Assembly: GCA_051888795.1 (NCBI GenBank)
Contig: JBJFCD010000128.1
Coordinates: 1-49,913, forward strand
DNA: 49,913 nucleotides
Source of the DNA: MD308 sp051888795
Lineage (GTDB): Bacteria; Bacillota; Clostridia; Lachnospirales; Lachnospiraceae
Reading direction: 5' to 3'
Made by a program: the position numbers and the translations under genes. Below, one piece after another: positions 26,389-35,118 of this stretch. Position 1 is the stretch's first letter, and every line of letters starts with the position of its first letter. Under the pieces are notes generated by a model. It searched no databases. It had not been told where the DNA came from and saw nothing but the letters and a program-made list of their open reading frames with translations.

Positions 26389-26417
26389 TAGACAGAAAAA
26401 AGAGGAGAGGCTATAAT
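26389..26417 (+). promoter_or_regulatory. Promoter of the Tad pilus operon
   Basis: TAGACA (26389-26394), 17-nt spacer, TATAAT (26412-26417). It lies in the 380-nt gap 26212-26591. The predicted leader of about 170 nt contains several TTCAAGT/TCATTCA-type repeats and a short upstream ORF, but no recognised riboswitch. Confidence 0.6.
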
Positions 26418-26565
26418 CGGTTTCACAAGTTGAGTCATTCACTTGTATCTGATTGTTTTATCTATTGATAGTTTCAAGTCATTCAAAGATTTCAGGCCAT
26501 ATCGGCAGAAATTCACAAAAAAGAAAATTTAAAGATTTGAGCAAAACAAGTTTAAGGATGTTTAT

Positions 26566-26595
26566 ATGCAAAAGAACAGGGGTGATAGTATGTGA
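26566..26595 (+). CDS. Nine-codon upstream ORF coupled to tadZ
   Basis: MQKNRGDSM, with AAGGATG upstream of its ATG. It ends in ATGTGA, where the tadZ GTG lies within the overlap, so ribosomes finishing this ORF could start tadZ. Very short, and possibly chance. Confidence 0.3.
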   Translation: MQKNRGDSM

Positions 26596-27539
26596 AAAGT
26601 AAAAATCTTGTAATATGCGATCAGGAGGAAGGCTATGCGCAGGCGTTGGCGGCCTATTTTACACAGAAAAGAGAATTGATGCTTCAGGTGTATGTTTGCA
26701 GCAGCCCGGAACGAGTGATTGCGCTGGAAGAAGAGATTGGAACGGATCTTTTACTCATATCCGAAGAATATGAGGCGAAAGTACAAAAGATGTCGGCTGA
26801 TAAAATCTGTGTTCTGGCAACAGGGATAAGAACTGAGTCGAAAAAGGAATATCCGGTTGTGTATAAATATCAGTCAGCAGAAAAGATTCTGGCACAGTTG
26901 ACTGAAGAATGTGGAGACTGGTTTGATTTTGGAACGGTTATCTGTAAAACTGCAAAAGATATTCAAAAGAAAATCATAGGAGTTTTCTCACCCGTTCACA
27001 GAATAGGGAAAACAACTTATGCATTGAGTCTGGGAGAGAAGCTAGCTGAATCGGAAAATGTTTTGTACCTTAATCTTGAACTGTTTGGGGGATTGGACGG
27101 GCATTTTGAAAAGAGTAGCCAGACAATAGCAGATGTAATTTATTTTACCCGGCAGGAAAAAGGAAATCTCGGAACATTTCTTTCTTCAGTTATCTGTCAC
27201 AGAGGAAATCTGGATTATGTAGCACCGGTTTCTGTATCCGAGGATATAAAAGAAATAAAAAGCGCTGAATGGATCAGTTTGACGGAGAAAATCCTGAGGC
27301 AGAGTATTTACGAGACGTTGATTCTGGATCTGGATGAAGGAGTTTCCGGGTTGTATCAGATATTGGAAGCATGTACAGAGATTCATATGCCGTTGCTTAA
27401 GGACACGTATGCAGAGGCAAAGATCCGTCAGTTTGAACAGGAGATAAGGAGGCTTGGAAAAGAGCACATTGTAAAGAGAATCATTCAGAAGGAGGTACAG
27501 AATGATTACGGCAGAGCAGCTTCATTCCAGAATTATTGA
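26592..27539 (+). CDS. tadZ: TadZ/CpaE-like pilus localisation ATPase
   Basis: 315 residues from a GTG start with AGGGGTG upstream. An N-terminal receiver-like domain (about 1-110) precedes a MinD/ParA-type ATPase domain whose Walker A is degenerate (FSPVHRIGKTTYALSL, about 137-152). The sequence LILDLDEGVSG stands at the Walker B position. Such proteins place the Tad (Flp) secretion system at the cell surface. It overlaps the next gene, tadA, by 38 nt, which fixes its place in the operon. Since tadA is interrupted, the pilus is probably not made from this locus in the integrated state. Confidence 0.82.
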   Translation: MKSKNLVICDQEEGYAQALAAYFTQKRELMLQVYVCSSPERVIALEEEIGTDLLLISEEYEAKVQKMSADKICVLATGIRTESKKEYPVVYKYQSAEKILAQLTEECGDWFDFGTVICKTAKDIQKKIIGVFSPVHRIGKTTYALSLGEKLAESENVLYLNLELFGGLDGHFEKSSQTIADVIYFTRQEKGNLGTFLSSVICHRGNLDYVAPVSVSEDIKEIKSAEWISLTEKILRQSIYETLILDLDEGVSGLYQILEACTEIHMPLLKDTYAEAKIRQFEQEIRRLGKEHIVKRIIQKEVQNDYGRAASFQNY

Positions 27540-28371
27540 GGAGCTGGATCTGACAAAAGAAGTAGAAGATGAAGAGCTTACACAGATTATTCACAGGATC
27601 TTAAAAGAGACAGAGGAAAGACAGTATTTATCTCTTGGCGAAAAAACAATGCTTGGAAAAGAATTGTTTAATGCGTTTCGTAAACTGGATCTTCTCCAGG
27701 AATTTCTTGAAGATGAAGAGATTACAGAAGTTATGATCAATGGAACACAGAATATTTTCTATGAGAAAAAAGGACAGATATTTCAGTCTGAGAAACGTTT
27801 TTTATCAAGAGAAAAGCTGGAAGATGTCATTCAGCAGATTGTGGCGGGGTCTAACAGGCTTGTGAATGAGGCATCACCGATCGTAGACGCAAGACTTTCG
27901 GATGGATCCAGAGTAAATGTAGTCCTGGCGCCGGTTGCGCTGGATGGACCAATCGTTACGATCCGAAAATTTCCAAAAGAATTTATCACAATGCAGCAAT
28001 TGATTTCCTGGCAGTCTGTCAGTGAAGAAGTTGCAACGTTTTTAGCCAGGCTTGTAAAAGCAGGCTATAACATCTTTATAAGTGGGGGAACCGGTTCCGG
28101 CAAGACCACATTCTTAAATGCGTTATCGCAATTTATCCCAAAAGATGAACGAATTATTACAATCGAAGACAATGCAGAGCTCAGAATTTCCGGAGTGCCC
28201 AATCTGGTAAGGCTGGAAGCCAGAAATGCAAATGTAGAGGGCACAGGGGAGGTAACGATCCGTGATTTGATTAAGTCAGCGCTTCGTATGAGGCCTGACC
28301 GCATTATTGTTGGCGAAGTTCGCTCGGCAGAAGCCATTGATATGCTGCAGGCGCTTATATGTACTTTATAA
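27502..28371 (+). pseudogene. tadA: TadA/CpaF secretion ATPase, 5' part cut by element insertion
   Basis: The first 285 codons encode a normal CpaF-type type II/IV secretion ATPase: N-terminal domain, then ITEVMINGTQNIFYEKKGQ, Walker A SGGTGSGKTT, Asp box TIEDNAEL, and Walker B RIIVGEVRSAEAIDMLQAL. At 28357 the family sequence stops and four foreign codons plus TAA follow. The missing continuation NTGHDGSLSTGHANSP occurs in frame at 49861, on the far side of a 21.5-kb element. AAGGAGG lies before ATG 27502. The truncated product keeps Walker A and B but lacks the His box and C-terminal lobe, so it should not work. Confidence 0.93.
28344..28370. other. attL junction
   Basis: Chromosomal arm ATGCTGCAGGCGC, shared TTA (28355-28357), then element arm TATGTACTTTATA. 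CTTTATA (28364-28370) is one arm of the 25-bp attP dyad. Confidence 0.8.
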
Positions 28372-28435
28372 TAATTATATATATAACGTGTATAAGGATG
28401 GAATATAAAGAGTAAGAGAGAGGAATAGGAACGTT

Positions 28436-28744
28436 ATGAACATTAAATATAACTTATTGTATAAAAGGTTAATAGAGGAAGGAAAGAGAGTAGGTGTCAT
28501 TCAATATTATAATGTACTGTTCATAATGGAGCTATTGTCAGATAAAGATATATGGTATTTAGAACAGTGGATTAATGGTACAAATAACATTAATATGAAG
28601 GATATACATAGATGGTGTAGGTTACATTTTATTAAATATTACACTGTATTTGTTTATATGAAAGAGTATCCAGTAAAAGCAAATATTTGGAACGTATATT
28701 CATATATAAGATGGAAAATAGAAGGGGTGATGAACAGGGGATAA
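28436..28744 (+). CDS. Hypothetical protein (102 aa)
   Basis: First gene inside the left end. It starts MNIKYNLLYKRLIEEGKRVG and is rich in Tyr, Ile, Trp and Lys, without a clear membrane helix or known motif. GAGGAATAGGAA precedes ATG. It is transcribed towards the recombinase operon and ends at a terminator. Genes here sometimes direct excision, and a small basic protein next to the attachment site could be such a factor; that is only position-based. Confidence 0.6.
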   Translation: MNIKYNLLYKRLIEEGKRVGVIQYYNVLFIMELLSDKDIWYLEQWINGTNNINMKDIHRWCRLHFIKYYTVFVYMKEYPVKANIWNVYSYIRWKIEGVMNRG

Positions 28745-28763
28745 GATATAATGTTGTTAGTAT

Positions 28764-28796
28764 GAAGGGAGCCTCAAAGTAGGGCGCCCTTTTTGA
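28764..28796 (+). terminator. Terminator after the left-end ORF
   Basis: AAGGGAGC pairs with GCGCCCTT (one mismatch) around CTCAAAGTAGG, followed by TTTTT. A second hairpin, AGGCTCTGC/GCAGAGCCT (28811-28840), overlaps the end of the converging operon and may end its transcripts. Confidence 0.7.
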
Positions 28797-28821
28797 AAGA
28801 ATGAAAGATGAAGGCTCTGCT

Positions 28822-29736
28822 CTATTCGTATGGCAGAGCCTGAGTATTGTTTTGATTCGTAGAAAATAAATCTAGTTGTCCTTCAGGGGTTGAGCCTTGA
28901 TCGGATTCATCTTCAGTCGGTAGTTCCTTTCTTTTAGGTGTTTTATGCGTGTATAATTTTTCAAAAGGGAGCGGATATTTGGATTTTTTGTTGTATTCTA
29001 ATAAAAGAGCTTCTGCGAATCCTAATGAACCGGCACGACGCTCTCTGGCAGTACGACTAATTTCTCTGACAGAAACACGTCCAACTTTTTCTTTAAATGT
29101 GTCATCTTTCATTGTATCTCCATAAGCATTATCCAGACGGGCAATAGCATTTAGCATGTTGGAGCTAAAAGACATAGGTGCACCTTCCCAAGTGGCAACA
29201 CAAAGACGTAAAACGCGATCAAGAGTGTGGAAACCGTATTTTTCATAAATATTTATTAAAGTGGACACAGCACATATACCTCCGGGGCGAGAGGAAGAAG
29301 TGATAGTGAGATCATACGATTCAACAAGATCACGTATAATGAGTTCCCTATCGTTGCCAGCCTCAATATTAGCCATGAATATTTCATAAGGCAATAATGA
29401 TTTGACATATTTCATTTGATTTGCAAAAATATCTGCTTCTTGAGTGTAAGCCAGATCATCATAGACCATACACCAAACAGGGGTTTCTCTTGATCCAGAG
29501 ACTAGAGCGACAATTTCTATAGTGTGTTGTCCGTTGAATACATAATTTATTCCATCACGTCTACTTACTTTTACAGGGTTTATTTGATACAGATCAAAAT
29601 TAGCTGCGGCACGCTGAACGTGTTTGATGGATAGATTACGCTGGTAATCTTGATTTGAGCATAGATTTTTGATTGGTATTTGCTCAAAATGCACTTGAGG
29701 AACAAATTTTTGTAAATCCTCGGTATTTCCATCCAT
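28822..29736 (-). CDS. ParB-like protein (DUF6551 type)
   Basis: 304 residues. The N-terminal third is a ParB/sulfiredoxin-like fold: IPIKNLCSNQDYQRNLS, then NPVKVSRRDGINYVFNGQHT, where the G-Q-H motif is the nucleotide-binding box. A helical middle (about 110-240) and a disordered acidic/polar tail follow. Proteins of this kind occur in phage and integrative elements. It is the last gene of a five-gene minus-strand operon led by a serine recombinase, 2 nt after another ParB-like gene. GGAGG lies 9 nt before ATG. It may bind element DNA or modulate the recombinase; no direct evidence. Confidence 0.75.
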   Translation of the reverse strand: MDGNTEDLQKFVPQVHFEQIPIKNLCSNQDYQRNLSIKHVQRAAANFDLYQINPVKVSRRDGINYVFNGQHTIEIVALVSGSRETPVWCMVYDDLAYTQEADIFANQMKYVKSLLPYEIFMANIEAGNDRELIIRDLVESYDLTITSSSRPGGICAVSTLINIYEKYGFHTLDRVLRLCVATWEGAPMSFSSNMLNAIARLDNAYGDTMKDDTFKEKVGRVSVREISRTARERRAGSLGFAEALLLEYNKKSKYPLPFEKLYTHKTPKRKELPTEDESDQGSTPEGQLDLFSTNQNNTQALPYE

Positions 29737-29738
29737 AA

Positions 29739-30659
29739 TTATATTTCCTCCAATTTCTTTAATATGCTATTTGTGGTTGATAAAAGGCACATAAGTTGAT
29801 ACTTTAGCTTATTCTTCGCTGTATTAGATGCCATTTTAAAATCAGAAACTCTTAATACTCTTTCGGTAGAACTGATCCATGAGGGAATTGTCAGCGTAAG
29901 ACTTGCAATTTCTGCATCTGGATCGAATTGTGGAAGATTGCGTATAGAAGGAACGGAAGCAGATGTTTTTTTACCTGACATTGGCTTAGCGTAATTATTC
30001 CACAGTAATTCCCTTTTCATATCATGGTAACTGAGATGCCCTATCTGTTCGGAGAGAAGGTAGTTATTTAGTTTTAAAAGCTGTTCCTTTGGTAAATCTG
30101 AAAGCTCAATAATATTGGCTTGGGAAATCCAGAGTTGACCGGAACGGACTCTTTTGACCAGATCAGGAACTTTTTCATCAATTATATCTAGTGCATGGCT
30201 GTAGGCGGAATATTTATGAACGGTAGCCATTGATATATTACATTCTTCGGATACTTTTTTTGCTGCAACGCTAGAACCAGAAGTATGAGATTTATTCGTA
30301 GACGAAAGTTGTCTTGCAATTATTATTTTTTCAGCATTATATTTTTCTCCAATTAGGTATTTTTTGTTCGCATTCGTCAAATCTTCTCTTTTTAGTTGGT
30401 CAGTACATATCCATGAAATCACATCTTCTTTGCTGGGAAAATGAAGTCTTCTTATGCGGAAAGGAATACTGTGCTTGCGGAATAATTCATATGCTTCTAT
30501 GCCATTAATGACAATACCATTCCATGTGCAGATTGGGATGTGGTAGGAATGACATAATATCTGTTGTTCAAGTTTTTTATAATCTTTTTCATTGAGATAT
30601 TGGTATAAATTCGTGAATTCAGGTTTGGTTTTCAATATATATATACTATAATTGCGCAT
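29739..30659 (-). CDS. ParB-like DNA-binding protein
   Basis: 306 residues. The start of the protein has a ParB-like domain in which CTWNGIVINGIEAYELFRKH takes the place of the usual GERR box. FPSKEDVISWICTDQLKRED and LTNANKKYLIGEKYNAEK follow, a layout common in phage and plasmid ParB relatives. A helix-turn-helix lies at VAAKKVSEECNISMATVHKY (about 135-155). ATG 30659 has GGAG 6 nt upstream; the frame extends to a TTG at 30671. It overlaps the upstream gene by 14 nt. A role in binding element DNA is likely; whether it partitions, regulates or aids excision is unknown. Confidence 0.75.
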   Translation of the reverse strand: MRNYSIYILKTKPEFTNLYQYLNEKDYKKLEQQILCHSYHIPICTWNGIVINGIEAYELFRKHSIPFRIRRLHFPSKEDVISWICTDQLKREDLTNANKKYLIGEKYNAEKIIIARQLSSTNKSHTSGSSVAAKKVSEECNISMATVHKYSAYSHALDIIDEKVPDLVKRVRSGQLWISQANIIELSDLPKEQLLKLNNYLLSEQIGHLSYHDMKRELLWNNYAKPMSGKKTSASVPSIRNLPQFDPDAEIASLTLTIPSWISSTERVLRVSDFKMASNTAKNKLKYQLMCLLSTTNSILKKLEEI

Positions 30660-31062
30660 ACTCATCTCCAATTATTTTTGATTTTAGTTCTACCTGTGGC
30701 AGTCGTGTAATGATGTTATCCATGGGAAATAGAGCTATTTTGTTATCGGTGTAAATGTTTCCTTCCAAACGAAAAATATTATATTTTTCCCAAGAAAGGT
30801 TAAGCTGGGAAAGTGAATATAGTAATTCTCGGCTGTATAATTCATAGCTATTACCATTGATAACAAAATAATCTTTAACTTTATGTGCAAGTTTATCTTC
30901 TGCACAACTAGCTTTGATAGCTATCATTTTTTGAGAAGGATTAACAAGTAGTTGAATATATTCTGGGTTACCAATCTGACGGAGTGTACTGCGATGGATT
31001 CGTATGCGGTTCTTTTTAAAATCAATACATATTAGTGGATGGGAAGAGTGTTTGTTGTTCAT
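30646..31062 (-). CDS. Small recombinase-associated domain protein (138 aa)
   Basis: A stand-alone copy of a domain also present in the next gene and in the recombinase tail. Shared core: IRIHRSTLRQIGNPEYIQLL then VNPSQKMIAIK. ATG 31062 (MNNKHSSHPL) is preferred, with GAGGAAAAAA before it; a longer frame to 31215 lies inside the upstream gene. It overlaps both neighbours, so it is translationally coupled. No known function; shared homology with the recombinase C-terminus suggests it binds the same partner or DNA. Confidence 0.7.
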   Translation of the reverse strand: MNNKHSSHPLICIDFKKNRIRIHRSTLRQIGNPEYIQLLVNPSQKMIAIKASCAEDKLAHKVKDYFVINGNSYELYSRELLYSLSQLNLSWEKYNIFRLEGNIYTDNKIALFPMDNIITRLPQVELKSKIIGDEYAQL

Positions 31063-31810
31063 ATGTTTTTTCCTCACTTTCTGTTGCGGATGGTTCGTTT
31101 GTGTTTTTTGTATATTTGTCAGTTGTTTTTTTCTTCTCTTGTATGTCAAATACAGCATAACCTTCAAATATATTGACTTGCATTGATTTTTGATGCTCTT
31201 CCACTGGGATACCAAACTGGTTCTTCCATTCTTCAGGATAAGAAGGTGTCCTGGCAGTGGTTACATTTCCATTGCCTTTTATTGTACGTGGAAATATTTC
31301 TGGTGAAGTCAAATCGAAGATGAACAGTATTTCATTTCCGGAACGAATTAGCTTGCCAAGGATCTTGTACCGATAATTAGGATTCCAGTCCATGAGTGAA
31401 ATCACTTTGGCAAAGAAAATCCGGCAAGTGATTTGTTTTGGAGAACGTTTTTTACCAGAGGAACACCAACGAAAGGAGTCTTTCTCTTCTTCTCGACAGG
31501 GACGAACAGCCAGCTTTTTATCAATGGGGTTGACTAATATTTGTACATACTCGACATCTGGTAATTTTCTAATGCAGGCGGTATTTACCGATACCTTATA
31601 GTTATTAAAGGTAAATGAAGGTTCATAGATATGAGCGAAGAATTCGCCACGAACAACCTGATAACCGTCATAACTAAAAGAATCATCGTCGATTACTTCC
31701 ATTTGACTTGTGGGAGTAGATGCGATTGTTACGGGCATAGGTGGGTTAATTTTCATCATATCAGAAGGTTCGGTTGCTATATTCCATTGATTTAGAGGTT
31801 GATCGCTCAT
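31022..31810 (-). CDS. Recombinase-tail homologue (262 aa)
   Basis: Central domain (about 40-190) matches the C-terminal domain of the serine recombinase encoded just upstream: YQVVRGEFFAHIYEPSFTF against YEIARGQFFSS, then VEYVQILVNPIDKKLAVRPC against KFVEMLIHPKSKLLAIRPC, then YRYKILGKL against CKYRILGIA, and a late YPEEWKNQFG against YPADWMNGFG. It lacks any recombinase catalytic domain. AAAGGAG lies 7 nt before ATG, which overlaps the recombinase stop by 4 nt (ATGA). It may work as a partner or directionality subunit; function unproven. Confidence 0.72.
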   Translation of the reverse strand: MSDQPLNQWNIATEPSDMMKINPPMPVTIASTPTSQMEVIDDDSFSYDGYQVVRGEFFAHIYEPSFTFNNYKVSVNTACIRKLPDVEYVQILVNPIDKKLAVRPCREEEKDSFRWCSSGKKRSPKQITCRIFFAKVISLMDWNPNYRYKILGKLIRSGNEILFIFDLTSPEIFPRTIKGNGNVTTARTPSYPEEWKNQFGIPVEEHQKSMQVNIFEGYAVFDIQEKKKTTDKYTKNTNEPSATESEEKTYEQQTLFPSTNMY

Positions 31811-33657
31811 TTGGTGTCTCCTTTAATTTCTGTAATAATATTCTTTATATTTTCTATAATGGTTTCCTTGGGAGTGGTTTGTAGTTCCGGCTCTTTATAG
31901 GGTTTGCTTTCCGAAGTGGTCTGCCAGTTTTTGTCTGCTGTAAATTCTATTAGTTCTGGTGCTTGAGACTGAGTATAATAATTATTACCGAAGCCATTCA
32001 TCCAATCGGCAGGATAAGCCAACACACTCTTAGAATCAGATGTTATATCTGCAGTGTTGTTGGGGCAGGATACATCGTTTGAATTTGTTGGTATGCGTAT
32101 TTCTGTATCATTCATATTAAAAATAAGGACATTTTCATTGCCTTTTTGGTGGGCAATTCCTAATATGCGGTATTTGCATTTTTTGTCCCATTTAAATATT
32201 TCGTATAATGTTGGTAAAAATGCAGCACCGGAAATTGGTTTTGGAACAGGCTGTCCATCTTTGAGACGTGACCACTGCACTTTATTTTTGGTTTCAGAGG
32301 AACATGGTCGGATAGCAAGTAGCTTTGATTTTGGGTGTATCAGCATTTCAACAAATTTAGTGCTTGGAAATTTCCGTATAGCATCTTTGTTAAAAGAAAT
32401 CTGTTTATTTGAAAAAGAAACAGAAATCCGACCAACAGAGGAAAAAAATTGTCCTCTAGCAATCTCATAGTCTCTTAAATCGAAGGAACCAGCAGAAGCA
32501 GTGATTGTATCAGGCATATCCCGAGTTGTTGATTTAAGGACGCTTTGAGAAGCTTCAAAGTAGTCTGTGGCTTTAAAACCGGACCATCTTGGATTGATAC
32601 TAATAAATCCACATAGAGAGCCTTCTTGTATCACGTGTAATTCTGGTAAAATCTCTTTATTTCCATATTTTGCATTTGTAATCAATTTTTGAACAGCTAT
32701 GAAATCATCTCTGGAAATAATCGCTTCGTGATGTCCGACTTTTCTGTATTGATTACGATCTTGATTGTTTTTCCTTGATTTATGGTCAAGATAATTTGGT
32801 GTCCATGTTTTTCTTGCCAGAACGTCCCCACAGTGGCGTTCATTTTGAAGGATTTGCAATATGGTACTGGATGACCAGACATCATTATTCTTTTTGGTTT
32901 TACAACCGAGTTCTGTCAAAGAATCAGCAATTTGTTGGGTACTGCTTCCATTCAGATACATATAAAAAATTAGCTGAACAATTCTTGCCTCATGTGGATT
33001 GACTACAAGATCTCCTTTTTCGTCTTGGTCATATCCGAGTAGAGGAGGTGTGAGGAATATTCCTCGACGAAAACGCATTTCAATGGAAGAATTCATGATT
33101 TCACTTTTGGTATGACTTTCTTCCTGCGCAAGCGTTGACATGAATGAAAGAATCATTTCACTTTTGGGATCAAGCGTATTTAAATGTTCTGTTTCAAAAA
33201 ACACACCGACAGGTGGTCGGAGTGAAGAAAGTTCTCGTACATATCGGATACAGTCAACAACGTTTCTTGCAAATCGGGATACACTTTTTGTTATGATTAA
33301 ATCAATTTTTCCGGCTTCACAATCTGCAATCATTTTTTTGAATGCATCTCTGTGTTGCAGAGAAGTGCCGGAAATACCTTCGTCGGCATATATTTCTACA
33401 AGAATCCAATTTGGATTTTTATTTACTACATCCTGATAATGATTTTTCTGTAATTCGTATGAGGATGTTTGGCGTGGATCATCCGTAGATACTCTAGCAT
33501 ATACAGCTACTCGCAGTTTTTTCTCTGTTTTAAAAATATCCTGTTGCGGAAGTGCTGGAATTACTTCCAGTTCTTCTGGATCTATGCCTTTATATCTTTG
33601 ACGGATTCGTGCTTTCTGTTCATCAATATTGCTGCTTCGTTCTTCACTTTCTTTCAT
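31807..33657 (-). CDS. Large serine recombinase with extra C-terminal domain
   Basis: 616 residues. A serine resolvase catalytic domain (about 40-195) carries the nucleophile in VYARVSTDD (Ser57) and the block KSVSRFARNVVD. It is followed by a 'Recombinase' domain (about 205-310: GYDQDEKGDLVVNPHEARIV, STQQIADSLTELG, WSSSTILQILQNERHCGD). The usual Cys4 zinc ribbon is not visible; instead a domain of about 130 residues (about 390-520) shared with the next two genes is present, then a long polar tail. It should integrate and excise the element at tadA. ATG 33657 is chosen; an ATG at 33669 abuts the AAAGG site. It heads a five-gene operon with overlapping ends. Confidence 0.9.
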   Translation of the reverse strand: MKESEERSSNIDEQKARIRQRYKGIDPEELEVIPALPQQDIFKTEKKLRVAVYARVSTDDPRQTSSYELQKNHYQDVVNKNPNWILVEIYADEGISGTSLQHRDAFKKMIADCEAGKIDLIITKSVSRFARNVVDCIRYVRELSSLRPPVGVFFETEHLNTLDPKSEMILSFMSTLAQEESHTKSEIMNSSIEMRFRRGIFLTPPLLGYDQDEKGDLVVNPHEARIVQLIFYMYLNGSSTQQIADSLTELGCKTKKNNDVWSSSTILQILQNERHCGDVLARKTWTPNYLDHKSRKNNQDRNQYRKVGHHEAIISRDDFIAVQKLITNAKYGNKEILPELHVIQEGSLCGFISINPRWSGFKATDYFEASQSVLKSTTRDMPDTITASAGSFDLRDYEIARGQFFSSVGRISVSFSNKQISFNKDAIRKFPSTKFVEMLIHPKSKLLAIRPCSSETKNKVQWSRLKDGQPVPKPISGAAFLPTLYEIFKWDKKCKYRILGIAHQKGNENVLIFNMNDTEIRIPTNSNDVSCPNNTADITSDSKSVLAYPADWMNGFGNNYYTQSQAPELIEFTADKNWQTTSESKPYKEPELQTTPKETIIENIKNIITEIKGDTK

Positions 33658-33716
33658 CAGTAGAGACATCCTTTGTAGTTGATATAAATATCATAAAATT
33701 TTTTTGCTGAAAAAGA

Positions 33717-33754
33717 CATAAACCATCAGTTAAGTGATTAACGGATGGTTTATG
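33717..33754 (-). terminator. Hairpin terminator before the recombinase operon
   Basis: CATAAACCATC-A-GTTAA (33717-33733) pairs with TTAAC-G-GATGGTTTATG (33738-33754). Read on the minus strand, it is followed by TCTTTTTC. It ends the XRE gene transcript. Confidence 0.75.
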
Positions 33755-33786
33755 AAGAAATGGTTATTTGATTGTTATTGAATGAT

Positions 33787-34176
33787 TTAATAATCATTCG
33801 AGTTATCAGTATCGAAATTATGTCTCGTGGATAGATGCCAATCATTGATTCGCAAAATGTTCTTTATGGCTGAAAGAACCTCGAATATGTAACGTTTTTC
33901 GGTGCTGGTGCAATCTGCCATTAGTAAATCAATATCAGTTTGATATTCCGTAGGATTGTATAATAAGTTTCCGTAGAGTAGCTCATCAATAGTAATTTCA
34001 AGAGCATTACTTATCTTGATTAAAGATTCTAAACTGGGTTTACGCTTAGCATTTTCTATATAGCTTATATAAACGGTAGAAAGATCAGCGAGTTCAGCCA
34101 GTTCCTCGGCAGATAAACCTCTTTGTTTGCGGGTTTCCCTTATGCGTTTGCCTATAAGTGCATAATTTATTTCCAT
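33787..34176 (-). CDS. XRE family regulator
   Basis: 129 residues. The N-terminal helix-turn-helix LIGKRIRETRKQRGLSAEEL and LADLSTVYISYIENAKRKPS is a classic Cro/C1 HTH_3; the remaining 60 residues are helical, possibly for dimerisation. A perfect AGGAGG precedes ATG. It sits between the recombinase operon and a divergent set of genes, with the inverted repeat CTATACAA/TTGTATAG about 65 nt before its start. Likely master repressor of this end of the element. Confidence 0.88.
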   Translation of the reverse strand: MEINYALIGKRIRETRKQRGLSAEELAELADLSTVYISYIENAKRKPSLESLIKISNALEITIDELLYGNLLYNPTEYQTDIDLLMADCTSTEKRYIFEVLSAIKNILRINDWHLSTRHNFDTDNSNDY

Positions 34177-34239
34177 CTCCTCACCTCCTTTCCATCACAA
34201 CTTGACATTTTCATGTTGTAGATAGAAAAAAATGGTGAG

Positions 34240-34265
34240 CTATACAATAGCAATTAGTTGTATAG
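34240..34265. promoter_or_regulatory. Candidate XRE operator
   Basis: Perfect 8-nt inverted repeat CTATACAA (34240-34247) and TTGTATAG (34258-34265), 10 nt apart, in the gap between divergent genes. Confidence 0.5.
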
Positions 34266-34280
34266 AGAGAAGCATACCAT

Positions 34281-34349
34281 ATGTATATAGCAAAAAGAAG
34301 ATTGTCGATTAATGGGAAAAAAAGACGATATATTGTAATTGAAGAATAG
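34281..34349 (+). CDS. Possible 22-residue basic peptide
   Basis: ATG-TAA frame encoding MYIAKRRLSINGKKRRYIVI plus EE, with only a weak GAGAGAAG upstream. Strongly basic. It may be a real leader peptide or just chance in an AT-rich gap. Confidence 0.25.
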   Translation: MYIAKRRLSINGKKRRYIVIEE

Positions 34350-34383
34350 TGAAAAAAAGGTTATCATTTGTGTATTATAAAAT

Positions 34384-34614
34384 ATGGGAGGAAAATACAT
34401 AACCGATAATGAGGAAATCAAAGCACTGAAGGAATTGGAGGAAATAGGAAGAATACTGAGAGATTGTAAATGGAAGTTCCGGCAGATGTGTCAAGGAAAT
34501 AAAATGATAAAGGGTTCGACAGTATTGGAACTATATGATAAAATTGAGAAGGTACAAAGAGAATATGAGCGCTTAGACAGTAGATTGACAGCAATGGAGT
34601 ACAATATCATATAG
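34384..34614 (+). CDS. Hypothetical helical protein (76 aa)
   Basis: A charged helical protein with ITDNEEIKALKELEEIGRIL and KIEKVQREYERLDSRL, probably a short coiled coil. No clear ribosome site before ATG 34384; a GGGAGG lies inside the first codons, so the start is uncertain. It stands between two XRE genes. Function unknown. Confidence 0.5.
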   Translation: MGGKYITDNEEIKALKELEEIGRILRDCKWKFRQMCQGNKMIKGSTVLELYDKIEKVQREYERLDSRLTAMEYNII

Positions 34615-34739
34615 TGCTATTTTTTTTGAACAAATACTTCTGTTTCACTTAGTAAATGCTTGCAAGATACATCTCTAATATTTTTGCCGATTTGTAGGTA
34701 CAATTAAAGTAACTACTATCGGAAAAGAGGTGTATTTAC

Positions 34740-35060
34740 TTGCGTACAGAGGATTATATTGCAGACAATATTATAGCTTTGTGCAAAAAACGAGATATGA
34801 GTAAATATCGGCTGTCACAACTGACAGGAATATCTCAATCTTCGATTGGAAAAATCATTGCTAAAGAAAGTCTACCAACAATGCCTACTGTGGAAAAAAT
34901 ATGTGATGCACTGGGAGTAACTATGGCTCAGTTCTTTGCAGGGAAGGACGTTCCAGTAAATTTATCTGAGTCACAACAAGAAGTCCTAAAAATTTGGGAT
35001 GGTCTTGACGAAAAAGAACAAGCAGTAGTGATGTCTATGCTCCGAGGACTTCAGAAATAA
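34740..35060 (+). CDS. XRE family regulator
   Basis: 106 residues from a TTG start with GAGGTG 8 nt upstream. The helix-turn-helix is YRLSQLTGISQSSIGKIIAK (about 22-41). The C-terminal stretch LSESQQEVLKIWDGLDEKEQ is typical of small mobile-element regulators. It is transcribed away from the recombinase operon. Targets unknown. Confidence 0.87.
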   Translation: MRTEDYIADNIIALCKKRDMSKYRLSQLTGISQSSIGKIIAKESLPTMPTVEKICDALGVTMAQFFAGKDVPVNLSESQQEVLKIWDGLDEKEQAVVMSMLRGLQK

Positions 35061-35118
35061 GGGAAACAGTTGTAACGAAAATGTTGACTGTTTCTTTTTT
35101 TATGGGTAGGTGGAGATT

